A stretch of 64,000 nt of DNA from Chelonoidis abingdonii. Its lineage: Eukaryota; Chordata; Testudines; Testudinidae. Each line of letters starts with the position of its first letter. Position 1 is the stretch's first letter. The DNA lies in NCBI RefSeq assembly GCF_003597395.2, contig NC_133769.1:42266810-42330809 (forward strand), given 5' to 3'. Shown here piece by piece: positions 11,243 through 22,958 of this stretch. The position numbers and the translations under genes are program-made. The notes below the pieces were generated by a model. That model was not told the origin of the DNA and did not search any database. It saw only the letters and a program-made list of their open reading frames with translations.

Positions 11243-12663
11243 AGGAGTGAATTTGTCTGGTTTTGGAAATCTGTGGTATATGGCAATTATGCAAGTGGGG
11301 AATTTATGTCACCTTTAGTTGACCGGTAATGGGCTCAAGTTGGATAGGGAATTAATATTTAACAACAAGGCATCTCTGTTGCAAAGACATGGGCTTCCCT
11401 TTAGGGTCTTGTTTTGCTCTGTGTTTTCTATCCAGAGACTTGAGTTCTGTGTACAGCTGCCTCAGAGGGACCAGACTTGACCAACAGCAGAGCTGTTTTT
11501 GCAAGACCAGACCAGTGGTGGCAGAAATGACTTCATAGGACCAGACTGGAGTGGGCAGCAGCTGAGCTGGTGGAGCTGGACCATGTAGCCATGAGTTTGA
11601 AGCAGGATCTGGTAGCATGGGCTTTCCTGGCTTAGAGCAGGCAGGCAAAGGGGATCTGCCTACTTGACCACCACTGAGTCTGTTTTGGATTCTTCAGTGG
11701 GATTTTAGAGGGGAGGGGCTTGTCTTGTGAATAAGAACTCCATTGTCTGAAAAGGCCAGGCAGTTAATAATTGGGATTGGGATGTCAGCCATCCCCTTGA
11801 CACACAGTTTCAGTTCTGTCATCTATTTCTATGTAGAAGTGCTGCTAGTAAGTGTGCTCTGCTCAGTACTTCTAGTGACATTATGCTTGTAGAAGTCAAG
11901 TGTAGGGCATGGGCATTACCATAACCAGTGCTGCTCCTACTCTTACCCTCCGTGGCTCAAACTTACAAGGCTCGATTATCCTCTTACTTTGTAGTGTACA
12001 GGAATATGATAGTAACCCTTGAAATAATTTGTGAGCCCCGTAATGGCACTTATTGTGTTTTATGTTTTAGCAGCTGCCAAAAACCAGTTATAGCAGCAGT
12101 ATGCATGTAGCTAGGCCTTGCATGATTGGGACGCAGCTGTGCCAATGTGGTATCTTCATATCTGCACCAAAATGAAGAGCTCCACTGTGTTCATGAGAGG
12201 AGAGGTCTTTCTGAACCCATTAGTGAGAATAAAAAACTGAGAGGTTTTGGAGTATTTCATGACTAGTGCCATGCATCCCTTTGAGATAAGACATGTCCCA
12301 TAAGTGCTTCTCAGATGCAACGGGGAAGAAGCTAGCAATGACATCACTTAGCTTGGTATCAGCCAAAAAAGGGGGATATGACATTAATTTTCCTTCTCAT
12401 TGATGTGCATGTTAAAATGCAGATGCCTGTATTGCTTTATTTTCAAGTATGACGTTTTGATGACAGTAAGAATGACATGAAGGACAGTTCAGTAAAGGAG
12501 TTATCACATATTGAAAAAGGGCCATTTTGGAAATATTTTATCTCAAAGAACATTGAATAACCTGTCCATTCTGAATGCTTGTTGAAACCCTGGTGTTCTG
12601 ATATTTGCAGTGAACTGCTCATGTGCAAGCTGCCCATTGAGAATTATTCACAGAAAATAATTG
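11243..12663. other. Unannotated stretch
   Basis: No gene or recognised transposon. Short chance frames of at most 98 codons are present on both strands. Confidence 0.45.
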
Positions 12664-12790
12664 CAGTAGCACTCAAAATTTTCTGGGTGCTTTCTAAACA
12701 TAGAAGAAGAAACAGTCCCAGTCCCAAAGAGCATCCCGTATAAAAAGCCAAAGACACACAAAAGAGAAAGGGGCATAACACACAGGCAAC
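12664..12790 (-). repeat. L2/MIR-like 3' tail
   Basis: Contains CAGTCCCAGTCCCAAAGAGC, the reverse of the tail text 'GCTCTTTGGGGCAGGGAC'. Followed by AAGACACACAAAAGAG and AGGGTGACAGGC. Same family as 13741-13860, 20090-20215, 17941-17983 and 48859-48990; strongly decayed. Confidence 0.45.
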
Positions 12791-13740
12791 ACAATCAGGG
12801 TGACAGGCATTTGCTACACATTTGCTGTTAGTTTACTTTTACAAGTTGAATTCACTCATTTCTCCTCTCCACTCACTCCTGTCAGAATTAATTTCTCTTC
12901 GTTTGTTTCCCCACACCAATGCCCAGCATGGGGCATCCTCCAGTATCCTTACACATCTTATTCCTCCTTCCTGCATTCACAGATGAGGGCAGTTCATCTA
13001 CAGGATAAATAAATGCAGCTGTAAATAGATCACTGTGTAAGCTAGCTTCTTGTTGGTGTGGCAGAAGAAATCAATCTTCAGGAATTGAGTTATTCAAGAG
13101 TTATTTGTCCAGCTCTACTGATGGACGTAATGTTAGGATGCAGTTATCACAACATGCTGTCAGAACACTGTGATTTAATTATTTTGTGGCTTCCTGAGGA
13201 TTAATTCAATGACACATATTGTAACTGTTACAGTTTCAGTATGAATTATATAGCTACTGCGCTGGGGAAACCCCAAATTAGTTAAACTGTGGGTTGTACG
13301 AGGCAATACTGCTCCAGAACAGAGAACTGCAGAGCTGCAGAACTAAATAAATTGCAAATTCCAACCATTTCATTGCATTTAATGCTTCTGTCATTCATAC
13401 AAACGACCAATTATATAAATTGCAAATTTGTGCCATTTCTTAGCATTTATTCTTCCTGTGGGCAATTACAGCAGTCAGCATACACTTTCCCGTCATGTGC
13501 AGCAGCTGTCGCATGGAATTACTGAGAACAAATTCTCTTTTGACTACAGAGCATGAACTGGGACTAAATTTAAACGTAGAACTGAAACAGAATCAGTAAA
13601 AATATAAACTGTAATAAATTGACACCTCTTGGCAGTCAAACAGCACGCATCTTGATACCTAGTGATGATAACGCCAGTACAAACATGGATTAAGACTGAA
13701 ATGGTTTCCTAGCATGCGCTTTGTGCAGATGCAATTTTAA
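12791..13740. other. Repeat-poor block with paired 14-bp motif
   Basis: No gene. ATAAATTGCAAATT occurs exactly at 13347-13360 and again at 13415-13428. Each contains TGCAAAT, a POU/octamer-like core. No transposon signature is visible, so this is a possible conserved non-coding element. That is inference only. Confidence 0.3.
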
Positions 13741-13860
13741 TTTTTATTATCTTATTGTTTCTATCACAGTAGTGCCTAGAAACAACAGTCAGGGATCAGG
13801 GCCCATTGCGCTACCCACTAGACAGTCCTTGTCCTGCAAGCCTATAATGCTAATGCTGAG
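13741..13860 (-). repeat. L2/MIR-like 3' tail
   Basis: Starts TTTTTATTATCTTATTG and continues ATCACAGTAGTGCCTAGAAAC, AGGGATCAGGGCCCATTGCG and AGACAGTCCTTGTCCTGCAAG. This is the reverse complement of the tail that reads GTAAGCTCTT...GCGCCTAGCACAATGGG...GGCTCCTAGG...AATAATAAT. The A/T-rich end marks the element's 3' side at the left. Confidence 0.6.
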
Positions 13861-14328
13861 TTAAAACAACATGGTTTAGATGCAAAGAACAAAATGGAGA
13901 TGATGAATAGAAAGTCTTGATTGGGGCTAACTTATAACTGAGCCATAAAAACATCTCTTTGTAGATGATGGTATGATCAAGAACTATGCATTCCGGTGAG
14001 CTTGAAAAGGCATTAAAGATCCAGTTGGACTATATCTGAACCAAGTCTTATACTGGCCTTGAGCTGTCAGGTTTTGAGGAGGTTGGTCAATTCCAAGTGC
14101 AAGTTGTTAGATCTAAAGGGCTCACTAAAAACCACACTGTTATTGTAGAGGCTGGCCTGATCTGAACCTCCACTGAGATCCAATATAATAAGATAAGAAT
14201 CAGAGCAAATTCTGCCTGAAGTCTAACCAAAATTGTCCACGCACCCATTGTTCAATTTGCTGGTTATTGTGTTGAGCTCTTTATCCTCTCTGTTATTTGG
14301 GAAATGCTTTAGAAAAGTGATGAGAATA
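13861..14328. other. Unannotated stretch
   Basis: No gene or recognised repeat. Confidence 0.45.
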
Positions 14329-14336
14329 GCAATTCA

Positions 14337-14503
14337 GGGCCACCCAGAGGATTCAGGGGGCCTGGGGCAAAGCAATATTAGGGGGCCCCTTCCATAAAAA
14401 AAGTTGCAATACTATAGAATATTATATGCTTGTGGGGTCCCTTGCGGGGCCCAGGGCCTGAGGCAAATTGCTCCACTTGCCCTCCCACCCCCCGGGCGGC
14501 CCT
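14337..14503. mobile_element. Short DNA transposon (MITE), GGGCC-type ends
   Basis: A 167-bp element with inverted ends GGGCCACCCAGAGG (left) and CCCCGGGCGGCCCT (right). It is flanked by the identical octamer GCAATTCA at 14329-14336 and 14504-14511, the 8-bp duplication expected of hAT. The interior contains GGGGGCCTGGGGCAAAGC and its loose mirror GGGCCTGAGGCAAATTGC. The left A can be assigned to either the duplication or the element, so the exact edge is ambiguous by 1 bp. No coding capacity. Confidence 0.75.
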
Positions 14504-14511
14504 GCAATTCA

Positions 14512-15214
14512 CACATCCAAGGTAAGTATTATGTTGCAGGTGTTAACACTCTGTTGGCATAACTCACCTTTGATTCTGTGGGAAGATATGGCTCTTCTGT
14601 GCAGATAAGGCGAGTTGCAAGGACCCATGGGGAGTCATGGCAAGGTCAGTATCCAGAAACATGTCTTTCTCCCATCCACTCTCTTGTGTGATAAGGAAAT
14701 ATTCTACACTGCTGCTTGTACTGGTTGGTGGGAAGGGATAAAAAGTCTCTTTATTCCTCCTCCTAGCACATTCAAAGGTAGGATCCTGCCCATGGCAGTT
14801 GTCTGGGTATCATATGGTTTCTGTGACCTCCTTTTTTTGTTTCTGTCCTGCCCTGCATCTGATGTAGAGCAAAGTAAGGGCAGAACATTTAAAAGACTAA
14901 GTCATCTGAATTTAACAACAAGCCAAGATGGCCAGGCCATAGACAAAGTGGAGCTACTCAATCTGAAATCCCATTGGTATAGAAGAGGGGGGCAGCTGGT
15001 GAGATGTTCTCTGTGGGAACTTTTAGACTTTGCAGTTCTCTCTCTCTCCTTGTTTCAAAGGAATTGCTTCAAAGACTTTCCCTGGCTTTCAGAGATGTCT
15101 GTGTTGAGGGTGGTAGGGAAAGAAGGTGCAAGGATTGAGTGCAGTGAATGCTGTACCTTATTTATTTATTTATTACCTGACCATATGGGGCATCGGTGAA
15201 ACAAATAATTGTGG
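14512..15214 (+). other. Unannotated stretch carrying the longest open frame
   Basis: A 194-codon frame at 14615-15199 is the longest in the window. It has no recognisable domain, and its composition (many L, S, C, W and F) looks like translated non-coding DNA. It ends in a short TTTA repeat (about 15160-15174). I do not call it a gene. Confidence 0.35.
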
Positions 15215-15283
15215 GTGAAATCCTGGCTTCATTGAAGTTATTGGGAGTTTTTCCTTTGTTTTCCATGGAAGCCAAGATTTCAT
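15215..15283. repeat. Small fold-back MITE
   Basis: The arms are GTGAAATCCTGGCTTC (left) and GAAGCCAAGATTTCAT (right), inverted with 14 of 16 matching, around an ATTGAAGTTATTGGGAG centre. This belongs to the amniote/chelonian fold-back group with CCATTGAAGTCAATGG-like cores. Confidence 0.6.
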
Positions 15284-16199
15284 CCTTTGGATTTAAATAA
15301 TGCCCAAAGTTGCTCAAAGCATGGGTGGATGCATTTTTATTTTTTTGATGTCAAGATAAATTACAAATAATTGTATTTGCTGAAAGGAAACTTCTAAGAG
15401 AAAAAATATTGGAGGAGATGTCTTCCATTTGGAGAAGAATACTTCCCTCTTTCCTTGAAAAGTCTCTGAGGGACGGACTGCATGTTTGTTATTACTGTGT
15501 CCCACCTGTTGGTGTGACATCTATTCATCTGAAGAGAACCATACAAAACATAAATTGTCTGAAACTGTAATCTGGAGTCCTCTGAAACTTAGTGCAATTA
15601 ATTATTAACTGAGACTGCCCTCCCTAAACAAAGACTAGCTTACACAACCAAGGTCGTCGTTGAACCCTAACATAACTTTTGCTATTTGCCAATCTTCACT
15701 AGCTTTATTTATGCTCTTTTTCTTAAAATATATTTGAGAACACAAACCATATAATTCCCATTCTCATGATGGATTATTAGTTCCCTTCACTATCACCAAG
15801 ACCATTGTAAACAAGAGAGCTATTAAAGCAGACAACCGGACAATGAATAAGGGCTACAAAGATTGGATCAGACGTGCAAAGAAAACCCTGGGTGACTACG
15901 GGATTTCTTGTTTTAGCGTGTAAGTAATGTTATATTAAAGCCACGTGGGTTTAAGAAGTGAATAGCGGAGTTGTACAGATTTGGATAGTGAAATGGCATA
16001 CGGTTTTAATTGAAAATGGACTTGGCATGTCAAAATATTTGGGCATTTCTAAACATAACCTTGTGTGTCTAGATCAAGAGGATATCTTACTATTCTGAGT
16101 GTTTCCTATTCTACTACTACATCTGTTGGCATGGATTATGTGCATTAACTAGCACTAGAAGAACTTTGTACAAAAGATGCTTTTAAAAGTTCAGAAGTA
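15284..16199. other. Unannotated stretch
   Basis: AT-rich with no gene or recognised repeat. Confidence 0.45.
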
Positions 16200-16545
16200 A
16201 AGCTGGGTGGAAATTTTGACAAACTTTTTTTTTGAGAAAAATGGAGATTGGGATGCAAACATTTCATGAATTTCTGTTGGTTTCACTGAATTGTTCACTT
16301 TGAGGGAAATTAAAAATCAAAATATTTTGTTTCAACATTCTCAAAATAAAATATTTTGATTTTTTTCAGTTTAAAGTGACTTCTTTTATCATTTCCTTAA
16401 AAAAATTCAATATGCTCAATCAAAATGAAATGTTTTGTCTGATCTGAAACATTTTTCTTTTACTTTTTGATTTGTGAAAAGTTTTAACATCATTTTTTAA
16501 AAATTGCCCATGAATTGGAAAATCAGTTATTTGCCCACTGTTTCT
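16200..16545. repeat. AAATTT-rich interspersed repeat
   Basis: Starts AGCTGGGTGGAAATTTTGAC and continues with GAAAAATGGAGATT, TTTCAACATTCTCAAAAT, TGAAATGTTTTGTC and GAAAATCAGTTATTTGCCC. Same text type as 10667-11242 and 22125-22580. Boundaries are approximate. Confidence 0.45.
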
Positions 16546-17717
16546 ACTCAGAGGTAAGAAAAAACAAATAACAAACTTTCTAAAAGGTTTCTTTTTTGTT
16601 GGACATCTACATAGTGGTCTTCTAGCTGCCTAAGATGAATATTATTACAAACAGCAATATATAAAATCTTACATTTATAAAGTTCTTTTCACCCTGAAAG
16701 AGCTTCAGTACTCTTTAAAGTGCATGTCTGAGAGAGATGTATTTATATATACACAAACGCACACAAAGGAACCAATTCATCTATCACTAAAATGCATCCA
16801 CTTCAGGGGTGGAGCACAACAACAGTTTTATAATTCCCACCAAAACTATACAGGAGTTTAGGGGAAGAAACATACCACATTCAGCTGGAAGTAAAAAAAT
16901 TCAGTTAAGCAGAGTGAAATTACTTAGATTAAACTTTGTTCCAGACATGGCCACATCACCAGCTCAGTTGACACCACTTAACAGTGCAGTTACAGAGCAT
17001 GGCTTCTATGCCATCAGTGTCTTATCTGGACAAATATTTCTCATTTTGGTGTTTCAGTGGCTTCTTGAAGTCTAGTTATACTTTAATACAAAGTAAAGGT
17101 GAAAGGGGAATATATTATTTTTATTGAGTGTTTGTTTTTTAAAGGTCTGTGGTATATAGGCACATTGGGCAATTTGGCGCACCGGCAACTGCCATTAATT
17201 TCATTTTCATTTCACAGCACTGACAGCACAGTCACATATCATGAAGTTAGTAACAGAGAAAGCAAAGAAGAAATAAACATTTTTGCATTGTATGAAAGTT
17301 CTTTACCATCTATGTGCTTTGTCCACAGAGATTTTATTTCCATCTCACTGCACTAACTGTACAGTAAAACCCTTCATTACAAAGGGAGCAAAGGAAAATG
17401 CAGAATTGAAATAAGACATTGTTACCATGGGTGGCAGGAATTTAAGCACCCTGAGTACCATTGCTCCATTTCTGCCCTCACTGAGAGAACAGACACATCC
17501 TTAAGAGAGTGCTTAAGTCATAGAATATCCAATATGTTTTAAAATGTTCTTCTCAGTGCTCTGGCACGGCTGGCTCCTGATTCACTGCAGCGGAGCATCA
17601 AAAGCTTCACTGTCACTGTACTCAGCTCTCCTGCTCCCAGCCCCTGGGAGTAGCAGAGACAGACCCAGCTCTGCCTTCCTACCCTGTGAGGACATGGATA
17701 TTAGAAATGGGACCCTT
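16546..17717. other. Unannotated stretch
   Basis: No gene supported. At 16670-16720, text like 'CATTTATAAAGTTC...CTGAAAGAGCTTCAG' weakly recalls an old SINE. Frames of 85-88 codons are chance. Confidence 0.4.
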
Positions 17718-17803
17718 TGTTCTTCTTCGAGTGCTTGCTCATATCCATTCCAGTAGGTGTGCGCGCGCCGCGTGCACGTTCGTCGGAGACTTTTACCCTA
17801 GCA
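17718..17803. repeat. GC-rich repeat truncated by assembly gap
   Basis: TTGTTCTTCTTCGAGTGC followed by TTGCTCATATCCATTCCAG, then an alternating GTGCGCGCGCCGCGTGCACG tract and CGTCGGAGACTTTTACCC. I remember this as one end of a common chelonian repeat whose other end is an inverted copy of the CATATCCATTCC text. Here the sequence runs into the N gap, so the rest is missing. Confidence 0.55.
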
Positions 17804-17903
17804 NNNNNNNNNNNNNNNNNNNNNNNNNNNNNNNNNNNNNNNNNNNNNNNNNNNNNNNNNNNNNNNNNNNNNNNNNNNNNNNNNNNNNNNNNNNNNNNNN
17901 NNN
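17804..17903. other. Assembly gap of 100 N
   Basis: Exactly 100 N, a conventional placeholder for a gap of unknown size. Left flank is the GC-rich repeat above; right flank begins with a run of A. Apparent reading frames crossing it are meaningless. Confidence 0.99.
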
Positions 17904-17940
17904 AAAAAAAAGCAATGTAATGTGCCACCCTTCCATGCCT

Positions 17941-17983
17941 GTGGCTCCTAGGTGCTACAGTGATACAAATAAATAATAATAAT
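17941..17983 (+). repeat. L2/MIR-like 3' tail fragment
   Basis: GTGGCTCCTAGGTGCTACAG, TGATACAAATAAATAATAAT: the extreme 3' end of the same tail found at 48859-48990. It is short because the gap lies just upstream. Confidence 0.65.
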
Positions 17984-18312
17984 TCCCTTCCATACCACAG
18001 ACAACTATCACTCCCTTCCCTGTCTACTTAAAGGGACACATAACGGTGAGCATTTGCACAAGTAAAGCCCACATCTGTTACATATACAAATAGAGTGGTT
18101 AGACATGTAATTACTTGTTTTGCTCATACATTTGGGAGCATATGCAAAATTTGCAGGCCTAATTTTAGAGTTGAGCTTGAAAATTTGGGCCTGAGAATTT
18201 GGTTTCTCTCCCTTCAGAGTGGGCTCATTTTGCTCAAACCATTTTGCAACATGAGATTGAGCATTTTGTGGTCCATACGGGATCATCCGTTGAAGTTGTA
18301 CAGTATGACACT

Positions 18313-18590
18313 AAGGCCGTGTCTACACTACGTGCTCGGGATGTGGTTCCCTGTTCAGGTACACAAACTCAATGAAAGCTCATGTGAGTATAGTACGGGC
18401 TGCAGCGGCATGGCTTGGCTGGGCCGAATACAAACCCAGCTCAACTCTGTGGATATGCACTAGGCATGGCAAAGCTGTGCTGTCACTGCCAATGTTCCAG
18501 TGGCTACGCTACTATTTAGACTGGCACTAGCATGAGAACATGTATGTGAGCTGGGAATCAGACCTCTCGCTTGTAGTATAAAGGCAGCGT
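18313..18590. repeat. Terminal-inverted-type MITE (GTGTCTACACT)
   Basis: Begins AAGGCCGTGTCTACACTACG, the end motif of a group of non-autonomous DNA elements, and continues through GGGCTGCAGCGGCATGG and GTGAGCTGGGAATCAGACC. The right end (near CTTGTAGTATAAAGG) is too decayed to pair confidently with the left. Confidence 0.5.
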
Positions 18591-20089
18591 AGGGCTCTCA
18601 CTGCTGAGTTAGTGTGGCATGGGAACAGGCTAATGCTCATCATCCAGGTAAAGCTGCTTTGAGTGATGCATCCTCCAGGCAATAGACCTCTGTTACCGTG
18701 TAACGAAAAACGTAATTCTTCCTGTAATGGAGTCTAGAGAGCAAAACTGTAAGCACATTTTTTTTAAAAAACTAGACCTTTTAAAATATACTTAAAAAAA
18801 AATGAATTACAGGCGAAACAGATTTTGCCTAGGAGTCCCTATTGTGAAGTTTTAAAAGTAATAGTTTAATCATTTGTATGGGCAGTGTTGCCTGGGGGAT
18901 GGAAAAGATTGGTTGAGAGGCTACATATAACTCTGTAGTTTAAAATATATATTTTCGAAAGAGGTAGCCAGACCTGGATCTAGCTCTACGTTTTGCAAAG
19001 GGAATGTACCTTCATCTTACAGGGATAAAACTCCAGATCTGTAACATCTTGTGACTTGAGTTATGTCAGTGGGAGTTGCAGGTGCCCAGCACGTCTGAAA
19101 TTCAGGCCCTGTGTGTACCGTAATTGTCAACCATTTTTTTTATGACCACCTACAGGGTTTTTTCTTTGAACAGCTACTGTGACAGGGCTCTGTGTAAGGC
19201 ACAGCAGTGGCTCTACTGCAGCAAGAGCCAGTTATTTAAAACTCCAAGACACTGATGTGGCCTAGCCTGCATATTCCCAGAACAGTGGCTATTATTCCTC
19301 GGTTATCCTAGGCAATTGAGGACATCTGGTAGACTTGTCCCAAGGTTACTCCTGAAAACACATTGCTCCCATCTGCGCTGTCACATCCACTCAAAGTTTC
19401 TGAATCTTACCTGTCAGGGGAAATGATATTCCTCAGGAACCTTCACATAGGTATCCAAATTATTATATTTTTATCATAAGAGCGGTGTGACATTCTCTCA
19501 GATCTCTCAGATTAGATACCAAAGTGGCATTTTTAGTTACTGATGGTCTGGTTCTTTGCTGTGATACTCCAATTCTACACTGCTGAAATTCCACTGGTTT
19601 CATTGTTGTGATGAATCAGGGAACACAGTGGAAAATCAGACCTTGAGGTTAAAGATGTGTTAAAAATACTTAAGATAGCCAGCAGGACGCTAGAATAGTG
19701 AATAGCAAACACTAATGCTGCTTGTTCTGGTTTGGGAGTTATTAAAAAAGCATGCCTTCTTGGGCCATCCCTGAGACTTTGGTTGGAAGCAGGGTCAGAA
19801 ATCAACATCTCATGTTAATCAAAATGGAAGGGTGTGGAGGAGGACGGAGAGGAAAAGACTAGTGTTGCAGTGAGAAACCAAAAGGGAATGGAACTTCTTC
19901 ATAAACTCCCCTCCTGCTTTCAACCTATTCTGGGCTATCCTCTGAACTGGCCGTGAAGAAGAAAAGAGTTCTGTGTCTGTTCCTTATCAGTGCACCTTAG
20001 AACCTTAGTGTGTCAATCAGTTCAGACCTTTTCTTAGACTACTGTATAACAGTATAATTGTACCTTGTTGCATTTCAGTTCTGTAAAGG
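18591..20089. other. Unannotated stretch
   Basis: No gene. At about 19018-19120 a decayed fold-back-like piece (GTCAGTGGGAGTTGCAGG, GCCCAGCACGTCTGAAATTC) resembles the MITE at 55684. Nothing else recognised. Confidence 0.4.
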
Positions 20090-20215
20090 AGTTATAGTAT
20101 TATTGTTAATAGTGCTCAAGGGGCTCAATCAAGATTGGCCTCGTCTAATACTAGGCACCATACACATTCATAGATGCAGCTCCTGCCCCAAGAGTTTTCA
20201 GTTTATCTTGAAACA
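20090..20215 (-). repeat. L2/MIR-like 3' tail
   Basis: TTATAGTATTATTGTTAATAG, then AATACTAGGCACCATACAC and CAGCTCCTGCCCCAAGAG: the reverse complement of the GCTCTTTGGGGCAGG...GTGCCTAG tail. Decayed. Confidence 0.5.
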
Positions 20216-21283
20216 AGATAAAAGATGTGAGTATAACAAATGGGGAAGGTATAATGACAAGGGAAGGGCAGAGGAGGATAATGAAATGAAGGCTATGTAG
20301 CCTATCTGCCTGAAACTGTAACTATATGCACAGCTTGATTGTTCCAAATAATATAAATGTTTTAAAAATAACAACTTAAAATCATCCGGTCCCCAAGGGC
20401 TGCCCAACCAGGACATCCCTGGCTGGCAGATCTCTCAATATGTAATAGAGTGAAAATAGGTTTTGGGGAGGGACTTGAAGGAAGAGAGGAAGGAGACTTT
20501 ATGGGGTTTTTTATTATATCAAGGATGGTGTCCCATGTGCCAGGGAGGCACGGACGATAATAGAATAAAAAATGTCCTCTCTATTTCCTTTTTTTGTAAT
20601 GGAAGCCTCTTGAAAGCAGTCTGGAGAGACTGAGTTTCTCACCATATTTGAGCCAATATTATGAACAAAATTTAATTCCATTCTTCCATGTGGAACAGAC
20701 TGTGCTCCCTTTACATTGAGTCGTACCTTATTTGACATAAGTGAGTCACAATCTGGCCTATTATTATTATTATTAAATTCTTTAAAATGATTTGAACCAT
20801 AACAGAGACCTCACAATGGAAATCTGTATGAAAACTACTCACACTAGCTTTTTATGCTGCTTTGTAAGTCACAATCTTGAGCATTAGAAATATGATTTCC
20901 TATGGAAGGTTCTGAAACCTTATTACTGAAAAATAACTTCTAGGGCTCAAAGTCACAAAGGAAAATGAAAAATGGAAAAAAAGGAGAAAAGATCAACCTT
21001 TTTGTTCAAGTCACACTTACAGGGGATGTTAGAATAGGAAGTTTTCAAATAAAATAAGACTGATGCAGTACAGTATTGACCACAATAATACTCTGATAAA
21101 GTTCCACTCCCACATCAAACAACAGATTAAATAAACCCCATAAAACCCATTATACAGGTACTGTTTGTGTAAGAATACACAGCTACAAGATGTGTACAGA
21201 ATGTTCCTCAACAACAAAAATGCAACTGTGATTTAACATTGTCATATAATATCAGGTCTCCATGGAAATTTTGACAAATGAAA
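20216..21283. other. Unannotated stretch with short TTA repeat
   Basis: No gene. A (TTA)n run lies at about 20760-20775. Otherwise AT-rich with short frames only. Confidence 0.45.
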
Positions 21284-21516
21284 GACCAGATTGTGCTATC
21301 TTTACTCCCATGGAGCAAGGTCATAGTTTACAGGGGTAATGGGATGGGGTATAGTAAGCTGTTGTGTTCAGGAGGTAAAAATAGATGATCTGATTGTCTC
21401 TTCTGCCTTTAAATTCTATAATTCGGTGATACACCTGGAGTAATTCCCATGATTTCAACTGAACTACTTGAAGAATAAGGATCACTTGCTTTGAGTAAGG
21501 ATGGCACAATCTGGCC
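21284..21516. mobile_element. Fold-back MITE enclosing a CR1-like tail
   Basis: Arms GACCAGATTGTGCTATCTTT (left) and AAGGATGGCACAATCTGGCC (right) are inverted, about 20 bp and near-matched. Between them, GATGATCTGATTGTCTCTTC followed by TGCCTTTAAATTCTATAATTC (about 21384-21424) reads like a plus-strand CR1 3' end. This suggests a CR1 inserted into the MITE, or a chance similarity. Confidence 0.6.
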
Positions 21517-22124
21517 CCAAATCAGTTTTATCCCAGTTGCTACTGTTGTACCAGCTAATCATCTTTATTTTTCATGCAAAGAACTAACAAATAATATTTG
21601 TAAACAGCGGTGAGTTGGGCAAAGAGAATGTGGAGTGGTCAAGTAGAACAACTGATACACTGCTTCACATTATTTTATGGAGTCTTAGACAGGCTTGGAA
21701 ATATGGGCAGGAAATGAAATAAGACTGATTGTATCAAGGGATGTATAATCCCCAAACACAGATATTCAAGTGGAAGAAGATTAATGGAAATCAATAACAT
21801 GGAAGAAAGTCCTATAGGTAATAACAGACAATTAGATATATGTTTGCTATGCAATATAGCAGCAAAAACCCAGTGCAGGCTAGAGATGCAGCATATTTAG
21901 AGGATTACGTTTTTAGAACAGGGAGATGATCGTTCGCTTCTCTATGTGGTCATGCAAGACTACACATAATAAAATGCAAACAGTCCTGGGCATCTTTATA
22001 CCAAAAATATGGCAACAAAATAGATTCAAGGAAGAGCAAATACAAATAAAAAAATGAATGAGGTGCTCAAGGGAATGGTTTAGGTTGGAAAGAATAAAAT
22101 AACCAAACTCATTGACTGTGAGAG
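21517..22124. other. Unannotated stretch
   Basis: No gene or recognised repeat. Confidence 0.45.
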
Positions 22125-22580
22125 CTAGTCAAAGTTTTTTGTTTTTTTTTAATGGAACAGGTTTTGATGGAACAAAATGCAGCTGTGTCAAAACTGAAAT
22201 ATTTAATGGAAACGTCCATTTTGATGGAAAAGCCTCAAAACTGAAATGGAGTATCTTCTTCCTACTTTCTTGTTTCATTTGGATTTTTAAATTTTTGTTG
22301 ACTTCCTCATTTAGTTTCATTTTATTTAGACTTTTATATTACCACATTAATTTTAAAATAAATACATATATTCTATTTTAATATTTAAACATTATCTAAA
22401 TGAAATGTTTTGACAAGATCATTTGTATTTCCCACATAGACATTTTTTTTCAGAATTTCCATTCCTTGAAACATTTTGATTTTTTTTTATCCCAATTAAA
22501 GATGAAAACAAATGTTGTAAGGTTGGAATTTCTGTGAGCTGGAAATTCTATTTTTCCAGCCATTTCTATCTGTAAGGTGA
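22125..22580. repeat. AAATTT-rich interspersed repeat
   Basis: Runs from AGTCAAAGTTTTTTG through GGTTTTGATGGAACAAAATG, TCCATTTTGATGG, AAATGAAATGTTTTGAC and AGAATTTCCATTCC to AGCTGGAAATTC and TTTTTCCAGCC. Same family as 10667 and 16200. The end text GAGCTGGAAATTC recurs there. Confidence 0.5.
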
Positions 22581-22958
22581 ATTTCACTGAAATTGTGTTT
22601 AAAATTGAGGGAGCGGAATTGAATAATAGGCCCTAAAAGGGGTAAGCTAAAAAGCACTCAGGTGACACAACATAGGAAAATCTAGGCTGACTATTAGGGA
22701 AACATTTCCTTCAGTGAAGCTTCTTATACTAGACTGTCAACTCTTAATGGAAGTGGTAGAAGCCTCAGTCATCTGAATCTTCTAAATCTATGCACAGCAT
22801 ACACAGTGCTAGATGGAAAAAAATAGTACTTGCAGGTGAAATAGCTAAGATCACAGTGTTTTTTTTCTGTCTAATTGCTGTGATTTTAAGGGTTGGTGTA
22901 AAAGACGATATGCTGAAATGTACTAGCCTTCCATCTTTAGAGATCCAGGTTCAAAATA

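Noticed and set aside
17686..17976. Three open frames crossing the N run
   Set aside because: They exist only because N codons are not stops; no sequence supports them.
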